From NCBI GenBank assembly GCA_021234155.1, contig JAJEKV010000004.1, positions 24,341,662-24,405,661 on the forward strand: a DNA stretch of 64,000 bases, written 5' to 3'. The stretch comes from Isoetes taiwanensis. Its lineage: Eukaryota; Streptophyta; Lycopodiopsida; Isoetales; Isoetaceae. Of this stretch, positions 40,500 to 52,376 are shown in pieces. The position numbers were made by a program, and so were the translations under genes. Every line of letters begins with the position of its first letter. Position 1 is the first letter of the stretch. The notes beneath the pieces were generated by a model, which saw nothing but the letters and a program-made list of their open reading frames with translations, was not told where the DNA came from and made no database searches.

Positions 40500-42754
40500 A
40501 CGGTTAGGCAAACTGATTACGTTAAGCTGACTATCAAGGAAGGAGGTTTAGGCAAGGTTAGGGAAAAAATGGGGTGGCAAGAAGATATTTAAAAGGGAAG
40601 ATGCTCTAGGGAATATTCTCCTACCATTAATAGCCCTATTAATTAGCCCCCCTTATTAATTATCTCAGTATACCTATTTATTAGTATATGGTTAATGTTG
40701 TATCCTATTGTTTAAATTTGGTTTTTCCGGGGTTCCGAAAACTTTTTGGATTTTTTTGGATTAGTTTTTCTAAGGTTTTTAATATTTTGGCCGCCGGAAA
40801 GGATTTCCGAATTCCAAAAATCAGACATATCAAAATATTTTCATTTTGGGGCCGATTTCCATGGATGCCTTATCTTCGGCATGCCTGCCACGCTTGCTCG
40901 GATACAACTCTATCTTCTAAGCCATCCGGATAGCAGAATCTGGACTCCACAGAAGCCATAGAAGCGGCATACTCCACAGGGGCCATAGAAGCGGCGGCAT
41001 CACAGGCGTCACAGATTTTGAGCATCACATATTTCTTCACGGATTTTTAAAGAAGAGCATCAATAGGCTTGAGAGATCCGTTTTTGAGATTTGTTTTCAA
41101 AAAGCCACCCGGATAACAAAATCTGGATTCCACAGAAGCTATAGAAGCTGCATCAAAGGCTTGACAGATTTTGAGCATCACAGATTTCTTCACAGATTTT
41201 TGAAGAATCTCCAAGCTCTTAGCTGATCACAAAGTTACAGTCACGTATGTATGTAGGTCACGGATGTATGTCGATCACATGTTTTTTCTCAAAAATCGAT
41301 TTTTGTTCAAAAAAGGGATTTTAGAAGGCATGAGCGCATGATAAGGTTTGTTTCATGGATGGGTCCATTTATTCTACATCCGTTTGCTTGGTGACCTCTG
41401 CAAATGGATTCCACTGTTGGGCATTTTATCTCGCTTTTATCCGGGTTGCACCGCCTAATTTGCACTCTTCGTTTCGTGAATAAGAATGGCAAGAGTGTCC
41501 CTATGCATGCCATGGTTGTTCAACAGGATATCGGCTTTGATCGGTCGAATAGCGGTGTTGGTTCTTGCAGATGGCAGGGAGATATGCCTGTTAGTTGTAT
41601 GCATGGATCTGTTATATATAAGAGAAGCATAATACAGACAAGAATGCAGACTGTATGGTTCTTCATTGAAGTTGTTCTCTTAGATGACAGTAGCATCAAC
41701 TCCACTGATGTCTTTGGTAAATTTATTTTCCCAAAACGAATCTCTCTCTCTCTCCATCTTGGTTGCATATATATGAAGCCATAGTGCTGTGCAGGCTTTT
41801 TAGTTTCTTCCCTATCCGATTTCATTATTACAAGTTTCTCTATTGCTTATAGAATCTTGCTTTGGAGTCCGAAATGCTGAAAGTCTTGCTCATGGGCGAC
41901 AGTGGCATTTATGATCCGATCCTCTCCATAAAGGGTAAACAGCTCCCATGTTGATTCTTTCATAACTTAGGTAACGAGGTTTCACATTATTCTAATCTAC
42001 ATTTGTTTGCATTTCAATTGCAATGCAGTGTTTAGCATTGAGGTTGCAAATGGTTTCTTATTTTTGTAGGTTTCTTCCGTTTGTCAGCTTCTAACCATAT
42101 CTGCTCTCATTCACACAATAAAAGAGCACTTCCCCGTGAACCCAGCATAGAGAATAAGTCTTTAGCTCGCCAACTAAAACAACCTAGGTATTTTTCCCAC
42201 CTTCACTTCATGGTATTGCCGATGTTTTGCTTGCAAATTTGCTTCCAGCACTACTTTAAAGTTATATGCATGAAGGCGATTTCACAATGTGCAGATGCAT
42301 GAGCATGGAGCAATAAGATACTAGATCAAAGAATTGCACGCTTTTATCCAGCAAACACCCATAATATAGCACGCCTTCCCAACCTCATCTTGACATTCAA
42401 GGTATGACGCTATTCTTTGTTAATCAATAGACTAATACTATCATACAATGGCTAATATTCCAATAGGACATCCATTTATTCTACAACTTTTTTTCCTTCA
42501 TATATGTATGAGCTATTGCAAGCATATATTGTTACGATGCATATATATATCACGTTGTGCCAACAAGGATGTAGAGATACTATAAATTATTTATTGACTG
42601 GCTACTCTGCGCATGCATGTATCTTAGTCCCTTCGATGTCCTTTTTTTAAAAAAGATGCAATAGCCTGCAAGTACCAATGTGTTCTACACTTGAATTGAG
42701 GTATGTCTGATGCTATATTAAATGAAACTAAAGTCTAACATCTTATGCTTTTGT
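40500..42754. other. No gene recognised; contains a degenerate tandem duplication
   Basis: At about 40918-41055 and 41103-41205 a block with CCGGATA(G/A)CA, ATCTGGA(C/T)TCCACAGAAGC and CAGATTTTGAGCATCACA appears twice. The remaining sequence, including the open frame 41404-41784 (+), shows no known motif. Part of it may be leader of the older gypsy element and part Helitron. Confidence 0.4.
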
Positions 42755-44269
42755 TCTAATATTAAAGCCTTTTCACCAGTGGTGTTTATAGCTTAGAGTG
42801 TGGTCTAAGCACCCACAACCCACGCTGAAAAGCACGAAGTCAATGAGCTATGGGTGCACAAACACAAGTAAGCTCTCTGCTTTACATTTGAAAGTTCAAA
42901 GTACACCTCTGACTTGGACTTCGGTTTCAGTTAGTTGTAAGCAATGATTGCCTTTTAGACATGAGCATATTATAAACCATATAGTGGTTGCTTTGCATGC
43001 TTAGGTCGAACTATCGAGTGCCATGTTTATTCCAGCATCAGGTTTTAGTAATGCCTATAATTGCATTCGTGCATTGACATGCTCCAATTTTCTTATCTTG
43101 CTGCCATATATAATATTTTGCAATGGTCGTTTCTTGAGTAAGATCTTTACACCTGACATCATTTTATTCCAGGATTCTGTTTTGGATAGCAGATGTTGTA
43201 TTGGCACCATAAACAGCACCATTCAAATCTACCTCTATTCTTGCATCACGTAGTCGCCGTCCGATGAATTGTTCAACCTAGCCGCTACACTTCAACAATC
43301 TTGACACCATACTTCCGGAAGTTTGTCCACAGCCAGAAAAGGGTTGAGGTCGTCATATGGTAGTAGAAGCTATGGCGTTGATTTCCAAGGTTTACTATCT
43401 CTAGCATTTTTTATGTACGATATAATATGCTATCTGCAAAATCACTTCTCCTTTGTTAAAAATCGACAATGAAGTCACACTTTATGCATTCAAATATAAT
43501 GCAAGATGGACAACATTAACAATGTCGTATTGGAGATAAGCTCATTTTCTATGTTCACATTCCTTTACAACTATGCATAGGCATTTCTTACAAACATGCA
43601 TAGGTTACACACGTAATAGTCGCATATTCAGGTTCCATGTTACGTATGGTCAATGAATCTTGCAATGTTACCTCTATATTACCCTTGAAGGAATTGACAT
43701 TCTCTTTGGGGTTCATTCCACATAGGAAAACAACAACCAAGCAATGAATCTTGCAATGTTCTCTATATTACCCTTGAAGGAATTGACATTCTCTTTGGGG
43801 TTCATTCCACATAGGAAAACAACAACCAAGCAACTCTGAAATTATTTTCGTTATGTGGCACATTCGAATCCATATTCTTTCCAACTACATTGTCGCATTG
43901 CACTTTAAAGATTTCAATTGTCACATTTCCCACAAACAACTATGTCACTTCAAAACTACGTCATAGAATGTGCTCAATATTCCTATCCCAACGGCATGAA
44001 CTTCATTAGCTAAGATTATTAAATCATATCGTCACAAACTTGAATTCTAATTCATCTCCACTACTTCCAAACACAAATCATATGAACTACTTCCATATCA
44101 AGACACAACAAAATGAGACTATTTGTATGTAGTCCAACAAAATACCACATACACAAAATTAATGAATTACACTTGCCTCCTCCAACCGACATCGATTCTT
44201 CTACCCAACCATCACACAATGACCTCTTCAACTGTTGAAAAGCCCGGCAACGCCGGGCACCATAACTAG
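42755..44269 (+). mobile_element. Possible non-autonomous Helitron
   Basis: The 3' end is convincing: a GC hairpin (GCCCGGC / GCCGGGC, 44242-44258) followed after 7 bases by CTAG at 44266-44269 and a T, the classic plant Helitron terminus. The 5' end is only a suggestion: TCTAATATTAAAGC at 42755 resembles Helitron 5' ends, but the preceding base is T rather than A. No Rep/helicase ORF is present. It would sit between the older gypsy leader (44270 onward) and its H3-derived ORF. Confidence 0.5.
43650..43832. repeat. Tandem duplication, about 90-base unit, two copies
   Basis: The block CAATGAATCTTGCAATGTT ... CATAGGAAAACAACAACCAAG occurs twice in direct succession. The second copy lacks three bases (ACC). 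Recent slippage or duplication, non-coding. Confidence 0.9.
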
Positions 44270-46248
44270 TTATACCATGAATTTCAAATTTTTCCTAATG
44301 GTTTGAAGTGTCAATTATGAATTTGTGCCATTTTTCACCTGGTTCTCGGATTGGGATGATTCTTCAATCCATTTTGGGTGAAATCTGATGCTGATGCATA
44401 ATTTCCACTCCAACTTTACTAGAATGTTAATTTGACTTATTCTTTTTCCCCCATTAACAACTTAGCCTATTCTTACGGACCCACTACCTAGGAGAAAATT
44501 TTTCCTTATTTTCAAGGTTCCATGGTGGAAATTTTCATTCCACATCCTATAAGGCCTGTTAGACTACTTACTAGGGACATGGTCAGTGCTAGTTCTTGGT
44601 CAACCACGAACATCGCTCTGATACTATTGTGACGCTCCCTACAAAATACACGGCACCCGGCCGTACACTCCATAGGAAATCCCACATCTGGTCCTTCGAC
44701 CGCACGGGCCCTCCGTCTATCCTGCACTCCAGGGTATCCCTAGTACAGGAAGGGGACACGAAGGTGTCTTGCGGGCCCTTCCCCTATGGGCTCCTATCAC
44801 AGCGGAAACATAAACAACGTCATAACTAGCAATAATTATACATCATACTACCTCGAAGGGTAGCACATCCACATATCCATAGCTACAACAGAGATAACAT
44901 ATGCCGTAAAACATGGGAGCTCCTACCCAGGTAGACTGACGGCTAGGCCTCAAGATAGAGCAGACCGAGTCATAACAATGGCGGGGCTGGCTATAGACAA
45001 TGGCTAGAGTTGACCACTCCATCCGCCCCTCCTGTGCATACTTTGCAGATGGGGTAGATCAGGCTCTGGCATGACTCTAGCCTTCCGGATACGCAATCTC
45101 ACGGTATCACCCGTCGAGACTACTCCGGGTTGCATCTCCTCGGTCCGTTGAGGCAGGAAGGGTTGCATCTCCCCTTCCCGGGGTCTAGAGGTTCCACGGG
45201 CGGCTAGAGAATCGTGGCGACACACGATCCATCCCCGACTTAGCCCCCCAAAACAAGAGCCAGGCCAACACCTGTAGCTCTTGAGAGGCAGGGCAACACC
45301 ATTGCCCCAGGAGGTGTCGGACCCATGCCCGGCCTACACGAAGTGACCGACCATAAGCCTAGCTTGCTACGGGGTCCCCAGTAGCCACGTTCAGCAGGGG
45401 CCCTCCCTCCGTATCTCCTCTAACCCCGTTATGTAGTGCTGAGTCACATCATAGCCCCCATAGCCTGGTGGGTTCCTATGCACATGCCGCAATATAATAG
45501 GAACTAAAGGGTCTAACCTAGGAGCATTACTAAGTAAGGCTACTAGGTCTCTACCCCCCTTCCCAATACAAGAGGAGCAAACATGATCAACCATCAGCAT
45601 ACAACTTCATATCATGATAATCATCAGAATAACATCTAACCTAATCATACATATCTAACTTACAGTTAGGGTTCCTTGATTAGGGTTCAAGATGTTGAAT
45701 AAGGGTTCTAGGATGGCTCTACTCTAGATACGAACTACTACCTCATCTGGAGTGCTAACTTCCAGATGAACTACTAAGAACACTACTCCAAATATCTGCT
45801 CCCGAAGTGCTCCCTCCCATTCTTGGCGTCTCCATGATCCTCAAAGTGATCGATGCCGCGCTCACTCCAAGATCGTGCACGCCCTCAAAGTCTTTGCACT
45901 AGGCTATGCCACAACAACGACGCCAAAACGAGTTTCGAAAAGCAAAAGAAGGTTCCCAAGGTGTTAGGGCCAGGAAAAGAGGTCTATGGTTAGGGTTTAG
46001 GTTAATATAGGGTAGGGTCCACATGGGATGACACGTGGCTCCAATGGGATATGGCCATGTGGCGGTTGCCCAATAGGATAAGGCCATGTGGAACATGGGC
46101 CTTATCCTAAGGTTATCTAAGTTATATACTTAACTTAGATATGCACCCATGCCACTTCCTAAGGTATACAAGTCTAAAAAGTAGACTTGTATAGTGACGG
46201 ACCCAAAAATATACGTATTTATAGCGTATATTTCCCTGGAACGTCACA
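44270..46248 (-). mobile_element. 5' end of a related gypsy element (leader, primer site and LTR)
   Basis: The LTR is 44628-46248, with TGTGACGCTCCC at the left and GGAACGTCACA at the right, and internal words shared with the 23706/35631 LTRs. The bases just left of it (44615-44626, minus strand TAGTATCAGAGC) are a mutated tRNA-iMet primer site. The leader beyond has GGTCAGTGCTA and CAACCA, matching the corresponding place near 35585-35607. This is therefore the 5' LTR of a minus-strand element whose body lay to the left. The body is mostly gone or displaced; the H3-derived ORF at 39388-40499 is the likely survivor. Confidence 0.82.
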
Positions 46249-46947
46249 GGCTTACCCTTGCTTAAAGGTTACAGACAAGATTTTTGTTGGCAGACGGAGA
46301 TAGTGCATAAGGTACCCCATCAATTAGGTGTAATAGTGAAGCAAAGATGGCATGGTCTCCTTCGACCTTTAACAAAGAAGGGGTTTTGAGTCTGAAACTT
46401 GCAGAGAAAAAGCAATAGAGGTTGATCTGATAAAGTACCAAAGAGCAAATACCGTTCTAATAAGCCATAAATAATTATTCTTCTAAGGTACTGAACGCTG
46501 ACCTGATAGACGGCAGTCAAGATCAAAGCGCTCGGCAATGTTGAATTACAAGCATAAAATAATGCAATCTACCACGCCAAAATTAGCCAATAAAACCGTT
46601 CCTGGCCACTGTCTTATATTATCAGATCGAGAAATATAGAGGCATTAATCTGCGCGACTGATGGAAAGGCTGGAGAAGCCTAGATTCTCATAAGTCTGTC
46701 CTCTTTGAGGCGGCGTTCAACAAGGCAATTCTCACGTCTAACTGGTATCGAAAGCTGCTAGCCTGTCGCGATGGAGTGATATTTCGAGAATCATAGATAT
46801 CTGGAGGATCCAGTAGCATTCGGGAGGGGAAAAGGAGAGGAGAAAACAACCCTAAAACAGAAACTCACAATGTGTCGCCCAATATAACACTGGAACAAAT
46901 GATAAGTAAGAAGGGCTAATAAAAAACACAGCTTTGTTTGTTTTATT
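46249..46947. other. No gene recognised
   Basis: Unique sequence to the right of the LTR. The U6-like gene follows. The A/T-rich AATAAAAAA at 46918-46926 lies at about -30 to -22 from the U6 start and could act as a TATA element. The plant upstream sequence element (TCCCACATCG-like) expected near -60 to -70 was not found. Confidence 0.4.
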
Positions 46948-47048
46948 GTCCTTCGGGACATCCGATAAAATTGGAACGATATAGAGAAGATTAGCATGGC
47001 CCCTGCACAAGGATGACACGCATAAATCGAGAAATGGTCCAAATTTTT
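46948..47048 (+). ncRNA. U6 snRNA-like gene, probably a pseudogene
   Basis: Nearly the full plant U6 spliceosomal RNA: 5' stem-loop GTCCTTCGGGAC (shorter than usual), ATCCGATAAAATTGGAACGA, AGATTAGCATGGCCCCTGC, AAGGATGACACGCA and AAATCGAGAAATGGTCC, then a T-run as Pol III terminator. The invariant ACAGAGA box, which pairs with the 5' splice site, reads ATAGAGA. Two other changes from the plant consensus (CTGCACAAGG and GCATAAAT) are also C-to-T or G-to-A, as expected from decay of methylated cytosines. The AGC triad and the internal stem-loop bases are kept. With no clear upstream promoter element, a non-functional copy is likely. Confidence 0.88.
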
Positions 47049-49508
47049 TTTCTCACACTCAAGATTACTTTTTAATTAAATTATTCTCTCTATTTTCTTT
47101 TTTCCCCCCTTTTAGCCCATGCAACAGTTATACTTTCCTTAATTATATGCTTCTTTTTTTGTCATAACCAGTTCTCTCCACAAAGAAAATCCTCAACGCT
47201 ACCACATTTTAAGGCATTGGTTGCTTCAATGGCATATATTTCGGATATATATTCAAAGAGCATTGGTCGTTATAGCCAAACAATCCCATTCTATATATGT
47301 TGTTTGACCAATGTAAAACCATGTAATACCATCTTGATTGCTTGTGAAACCCTCCAACCCTTAAAACATGATATTGTCATACATTTGTGAGGTGCTCGAG
47401 AGCATCGATGTTTTGAGCAAGCTCGTGAGATGAATAAATTGTTATTGCAATAAGGTTTAAAAGTTGTGAAAATAGTTTTTTATAACATATGATTTAGAAG
47501 ATTAAGTGAGGGTATTCGTAGCAAAAAGCCGTACAAAGCTGACTTGGCAGGGCCAATTCGAGCATATACGAGTTTGGCATTTTCCTTTGTGGCATTCGGG
47601 GCTGCAGAGGAAGGGGCACGTCTTTTAGGGCTTCTTGCAGGGTGAGCCCATGGAGAAGAATAAAATAAACTATAAAGGGCAGAGCTTGAATGGTTTTTTA
47701 TTGATGCATGTTTTTTGTTTGTGTGTTGCTAATAGAGGCAAATTTGTGTTGCTTGTTTTTTTTGTTCGGTGGACTTGCAAATAAGCAGATGGCACATGGA
47801 GGGCTTGTAAATCTTGAGCATGCTCAAAGCAAAGGTAGCACTCACGAAAAAGGTGTCTGAGAGTTATGCTGGGGCTTGATTTCGTCCCTTCCTGTACCCA
47901 TTCATCCATGCATGTTATTCGTTATTCTGTGTTTTGCCCATTTCGGTTTGCCCATATGCCATAAACACAAACATTATGCGCTCGAAAGTGCCCAATCAAT
48001 TATCGGCCCCTAAAAGAAAAACTTTGTCTGCAATAATGCAAACCACTTTTTTTTCTTCTGCTAATGTTCTCAATTCTTTTTGGAAAATTTGCGACTCAAT
48101 TTTTAGATGATTACCTTGTGAAGATGCGGGTCCATATAAATGATCAAATTTGAAAAGCTTTTCTTCTGCATAAATTTGTGTTGCTTGTTTTTTATTTGTG
48201 GGTTTCAGGAAGACATGGGTTGGGGTTTTAGATAAGCTGCCGTGGGTAGAAAGTTAGTTGATTTCAAGATGGGGAGCAAGTTATTTGATGTCAAGCTGGA
48301 ATCATCTTGCAGAAGAGGTTACAATTTGGTAGGTTCTAGAATTCTTGTGAGAGGTTACGATTTGTCTAGTAGGTCTGCATGTCAAGATGTCCCCAACATT
48401 GACGCACGACCTAGTTTTAACGCATTTTTTTACTCATTTTAACGCGAAACATGGCCATTTTTGACGTCTAACTGTGGCCACATTTAACGCAGACGTGCTT
48501 TGTGTGTGCACAGCTCCAGCGAGAAACGTCGTCAGAATGTAGAGATTTGAGAGGAGTGGGTGTCGGAATGGTGGTTCCACGTGTTGCCAGAGGTAAGATG
48601 GCCCTTTCTTGCATGCTAGATCTGTAGACTTACTTTTTCTATGAAATTTGATGCAATCTGTATGCTTGCCAAATGGCTCAAAAGGTTGAATTGGAGTTCT
48701 TAAAGATCCGGACAATCCATTTTCTTATTATTTCTCAGATATTCCTTAATACTTTCAAGCTTTTGAAAGCTCAATCAAGCATATTTCACTACGATTTACG
48801 TTTGGTTGTAATTCTCCCTTTCTCATTATACAAATACTATTATTAATGCCCAAGGCTACCTGCAACACGGTGAATTCACTTTATTCAGCAAAATTAAGAA
48901 GGGAAGATTAAGTTGCCTATCCAGCCAGAATGCCAACAGTAGAAAAAAATGGCCTAACCCTACCTTTCCCATACATCATAGTTTCGCATTTAGGAAAACC
49001 AAAAATAGCAATTCCCATAACCATACAGTTTTCATGCCATTGCAAACCAGCTCTTTTGATCCTCGTGGGCCACATTATGCCATCTGCGTGCATGGGGTTA
49101 CCAACTGAAAAAACCCATATGGCCTTGTATCTTTGCAATAATTGCAACCCCCGCCGTATTTATATATGCATTTTGCGCATAGTGTGAGCACCTCCATTGT
49201 ATTTATATATTCCTTATGCCCGTAAACTAAACATCTCCTGCCCGATGTTTTTATGTCTCTTATGCCCATAACATATTGAGTGTGTTGACCTTTTTTATTA
49301 ATTGACTTGTATAATTAGCAATAATGCTTTCAATACATTTCTTATTAGCTTACTCTCCTAATGGAAGGATGTTAGGGGCAAATTTATTATGGTTAAAAAC
49401 TTATTATTGATACCTAGCACATATTTCCTCCATGCTCGTCCAAGGCAAAAAGCCTTCCATCAAAATTGAAATCCACTACCAATCATTATGCAGGCTCACC
49501 TGTTCCAA

Positions 49509-49512
<4 letters not shown>
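47049..49512. other. No gene recognised
   Basis: AT-rich unique sequence. Short frames (for example 47670-47909 -, 48242-48442 +, 48930-49187 +) carry no motif. No RNA gene was seen. Confidence 0.35.
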
Positions 49513-49546
<34 letters not shown>

Positions 49547-51045
49547 ACGTGTTTTACTTCATATTATACACTCAAAATATTACAAAGTACTTCCAAAAGT
49601 AAGAAATGTCCCTGAAGCATCAATCACTTTTAGATGATCACTCCATATTGGAATTTTAATACGATCGGGCCAATTGAGATCCGAAAGCAATTATACAACT
49701 TCTTACTTAATTTCTTGAAGCATCACCGATTAGACCTTTCTTAAGCCTTAAACTTCTATACGCTCAGTTAGCCAAGACTTTGCCATGTGAAATGCAATCC
49801 TTTTAGAAGCAGTCCAATCGATTTGGATAAATACCCAAAGAAAGTGCAGACTATCCAAAGATACTCCAAAAGAGAATGCGGCCCGGGACCTAAGACTACT
49901 CACTCGCACACAAATATAAACAGTACTCCAATGTTTCAATGCACCGCTCACACATTGGGCAAAGTGGGCTTACTCCCGGCTTAAAGCGATGAACCATATG
50001 ATTAACTCTCAAAGAGCGATGAATCACCTGCCAAAGTAGAACATTCACCTTTGGAGGATTATATTTAGACCAAACAAGGTTCTAGATGGATTGCCATTGA
50101 GAAGGCAAAGTCTGTAAGTGCCATTTTCGAGAAGGTGATAAAATACTTGAGGAGGTAAGCAATCTGTAGCATGAACTTACTAGCTTCTTGCCTTCTTTAA
50201 TACCTTGAACAAAGTTCCAGCATCTCTTGTTACCCACCTTCTTAATTAGAGGAAGAGCACTTGCTACATAAGCCCATATAGTGATATCTTTATCCAACAA
50301 CCCATATGTCTCCTGAAACCATTGCCAAGCAATGTCAATACCAAAATACCACTGTTCAATAGAAATAATACCTGCTCTTCTCCACCTCGCTTGGGAATGC
50401 ACATGCATAAATTCTACAACTGGGTGTAGTTGTCCATGAGTATACAAAGGCAACCACAGAAAGGGGGACGATGCCTGGAGACAAGCTTCCCAATCAAATG
50501 TAATCACCTGCTGGACTACCTTCCAGGCCCGAAGCAAGCCTTTCAGTACTGGAGAGGCATGTGAATAAGTTTTCAATGGATATAACAATGCCCAAGGGAG
50601 CTCAATATGAAAAACCATACACTTCTTTACTGATTGTTTAAGTAACTTCATACCTGGTAATGCACAAACATCTTTCAACAAACTGAACAATAGCTTAGAA
50701 GCTAAGACCTTACCCTGTAAAGAAAGATCCAATATACCAAGTCCTCCTTGTTGTTTAAACAACATACATTTCTTCCACGCCACCTTCACACCATACAAAA
50801 TCTCTTACAATCTTTTTTATCTCTGCAAACTTAGAAGCTGGAGCCAATAGAACCGAAACCAAATAAATATGCGTATTGTTCAATACTGACTTAGCCACTT
50901 GAATTCTACCTGCCAAGGATAACTTTGAACCTCTCCACTAAAGCAGTTGCCTTTGTAAATTTAAGATAATTTCATCCCATGCTTCATTCATGTCAATATC
51001 TAGACCAAAGTTGTCTAATGAAATAGTACAATTGGTCTACAAACA
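49513..51045 (-). mobile_element. 5'-truncated LINE (L1-type) with poly-A tail
   Basis: A run of about 36 T at 49513-49548 is the poly-A tail on the minus strand, preceded there by the L1-like 3' end (CTTTGTAATATTTTGAG, TATAATATG). The coding remnant 50082-51045 matches the C-terminal part of plant LINE ORF2 after the polymerase domain: SLAGRIQVAKSVL near 50915, KQQGGLGILDL near 50740-50770, and a Trp-rich region downstream. One stop and at least one frame shift (near 50800) break it. The 238-residue frame 50082-50798 is the longest intact piece. No target duplication was identified. Confidence 0.82.
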
Positions 51046-51779
51046 ACATCCAATCTTATATCTGATTTGTAAACAATGACAAAATTTTCCTCCATCAAAT
51101 ATTTCTTTTACATTTGCTAAAAGGCCTATATTATTCTTTTTCTGAGAGATATTCGTCTGTAGTTCCTTGTGTCATGTGATCAATTAAATACAGGAATACA
51201 TTACATTGATAAAGGAACCCTTTGTGCAGTTGTAGATGCAAGTTGAACTCGAAATTTCCACTAGAATGTTCAACGTATTAAGTTGCTTTCTTCTCTTGTA
51301 TTCTCGTTTAACTAGCGTTTAACATTCAATGGTCGAACCAAATGCTACTGTGCATTTGCTATTGACCGTGGAATCGTTCATTTGTTGACATTTCTACTTG
51401 AACAATCGTAAAGGTTTTGGTATCCAGAATTTCACTGCCATCAAAGAGCAGATAGGAAAAGAAAGATTGCATCCATACTTAGCAAAAATGCAGGAACGAT
51501 GAAGACAATCCCTGGTCTGGAATGCAACCTTCTAAGAATACATTGAATGGATGGCTTTGAGACAGACAAAAACATAAGTCGATTTGTGGATGAAGGATCT
51601 ATGAATTGACTGCGAATAGGAAGTTTACTCCAACTTTTCATGGATCACTCACTCGACCATGAATTCCGATCTGCATGATGCTAAAAGCTCCATGCAATAT
51701 TAAGAATTGCTTCTCCTACTAGGTCATTCTACCACTTCAAATTGAATCAAGCCTTAAAATTTGAATGGCAAATTTTTTG
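51046..51779. other. No gene recognised
   Basis: AT-rich spacer between two LINE fragments in opposite orientation. Confidence 0.35.
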
Positions 51780-52376
51780 TTTTCCCATTCCATAGAATGC
51801 CAAGTCTCAGGCAAAATTCCTGCTCTCTCGTTGGGATGTGTTTCTATGGGAGAAGGTCACAGAAGATTTTGCTCTTATAGTGCAAGTTGAAGTTGCCGAA
51901 AGGGTGCCATGGGACTGTCATGAAAATATTCACAAAGGCAAGAACTTTGTCAGATCAGTACATTGCCTTCTTTTAGCACCACAGCCCCTCCAGTTGCTAG
52001 ATGGGTGGCGCCTACAGGTTCCACAGCCCACTTTGTGTCGTATATGGCGATGGCTTTGGGATAGGTTGCTCCACCCTAAAGTCTCTGTACTATGGTGGCA
52101 GATTATGCACAGGTGGCTGAGTGTTAATGCCTTCCGACATCGCTATGATCCTCGCATATCTGCAACATGCCTGCTCTGCCTTTCAGACGTTGAGACTCTT
52201 GAACACTATGTCTTTCACTGTCCTGAGGTTCAACCAGCGTGGTCCTGGCTATAAGGTTTGTTTAACAGTATATTGGACTGACGGTGCATCCTCTTGGTGT
52301 CCTATCCCAACGCATGGCCCCCAACTAAACAGAGGGCATTCCATCTTGGTTCTGGTTGGCTCCTGTGGTCGATATA
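51780..52376 (+). pseudogene. LINE ORF2 fragment with reverse-transcriptase zinc-binding domain
   Basis: The open frame 51838-52254 ends in a zf-RVT-type domain: IWRWLWDRLLHPKVSVLWW, HRWLSVNAFRHR, CLLCLSDVETLEHYVFHC. That is the usual C-x2-C ... H-x4-C pattern of plant L1 ORF2 C-termini. It lies on the opposite strand to the LINE at 49513-51045, so it is a different insertion or an inverted piece. It is cut at 52377 by an LTR. Confidence 0.78.

Noticed and set aside
39378-40530. Long plus-strand frames (Leu/Ser-rich, 172 and 211 residues)
   Set aside because: They are antisense shadows of the Lys/Glu-rich H3-derived region. The minus strand shows histone motifs.
43650-43832. CRISPR-like or satellite array
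   Set aside because: It has only two copies without spacers, so it is a simple tandem duplication. No CRISPR array occurs anywhere in the window.
46791-47042. Minus-strand frame of 83 residues
   Set aside because: It overlaps the U6-like RNA gene on the opposite strand and has no motif.
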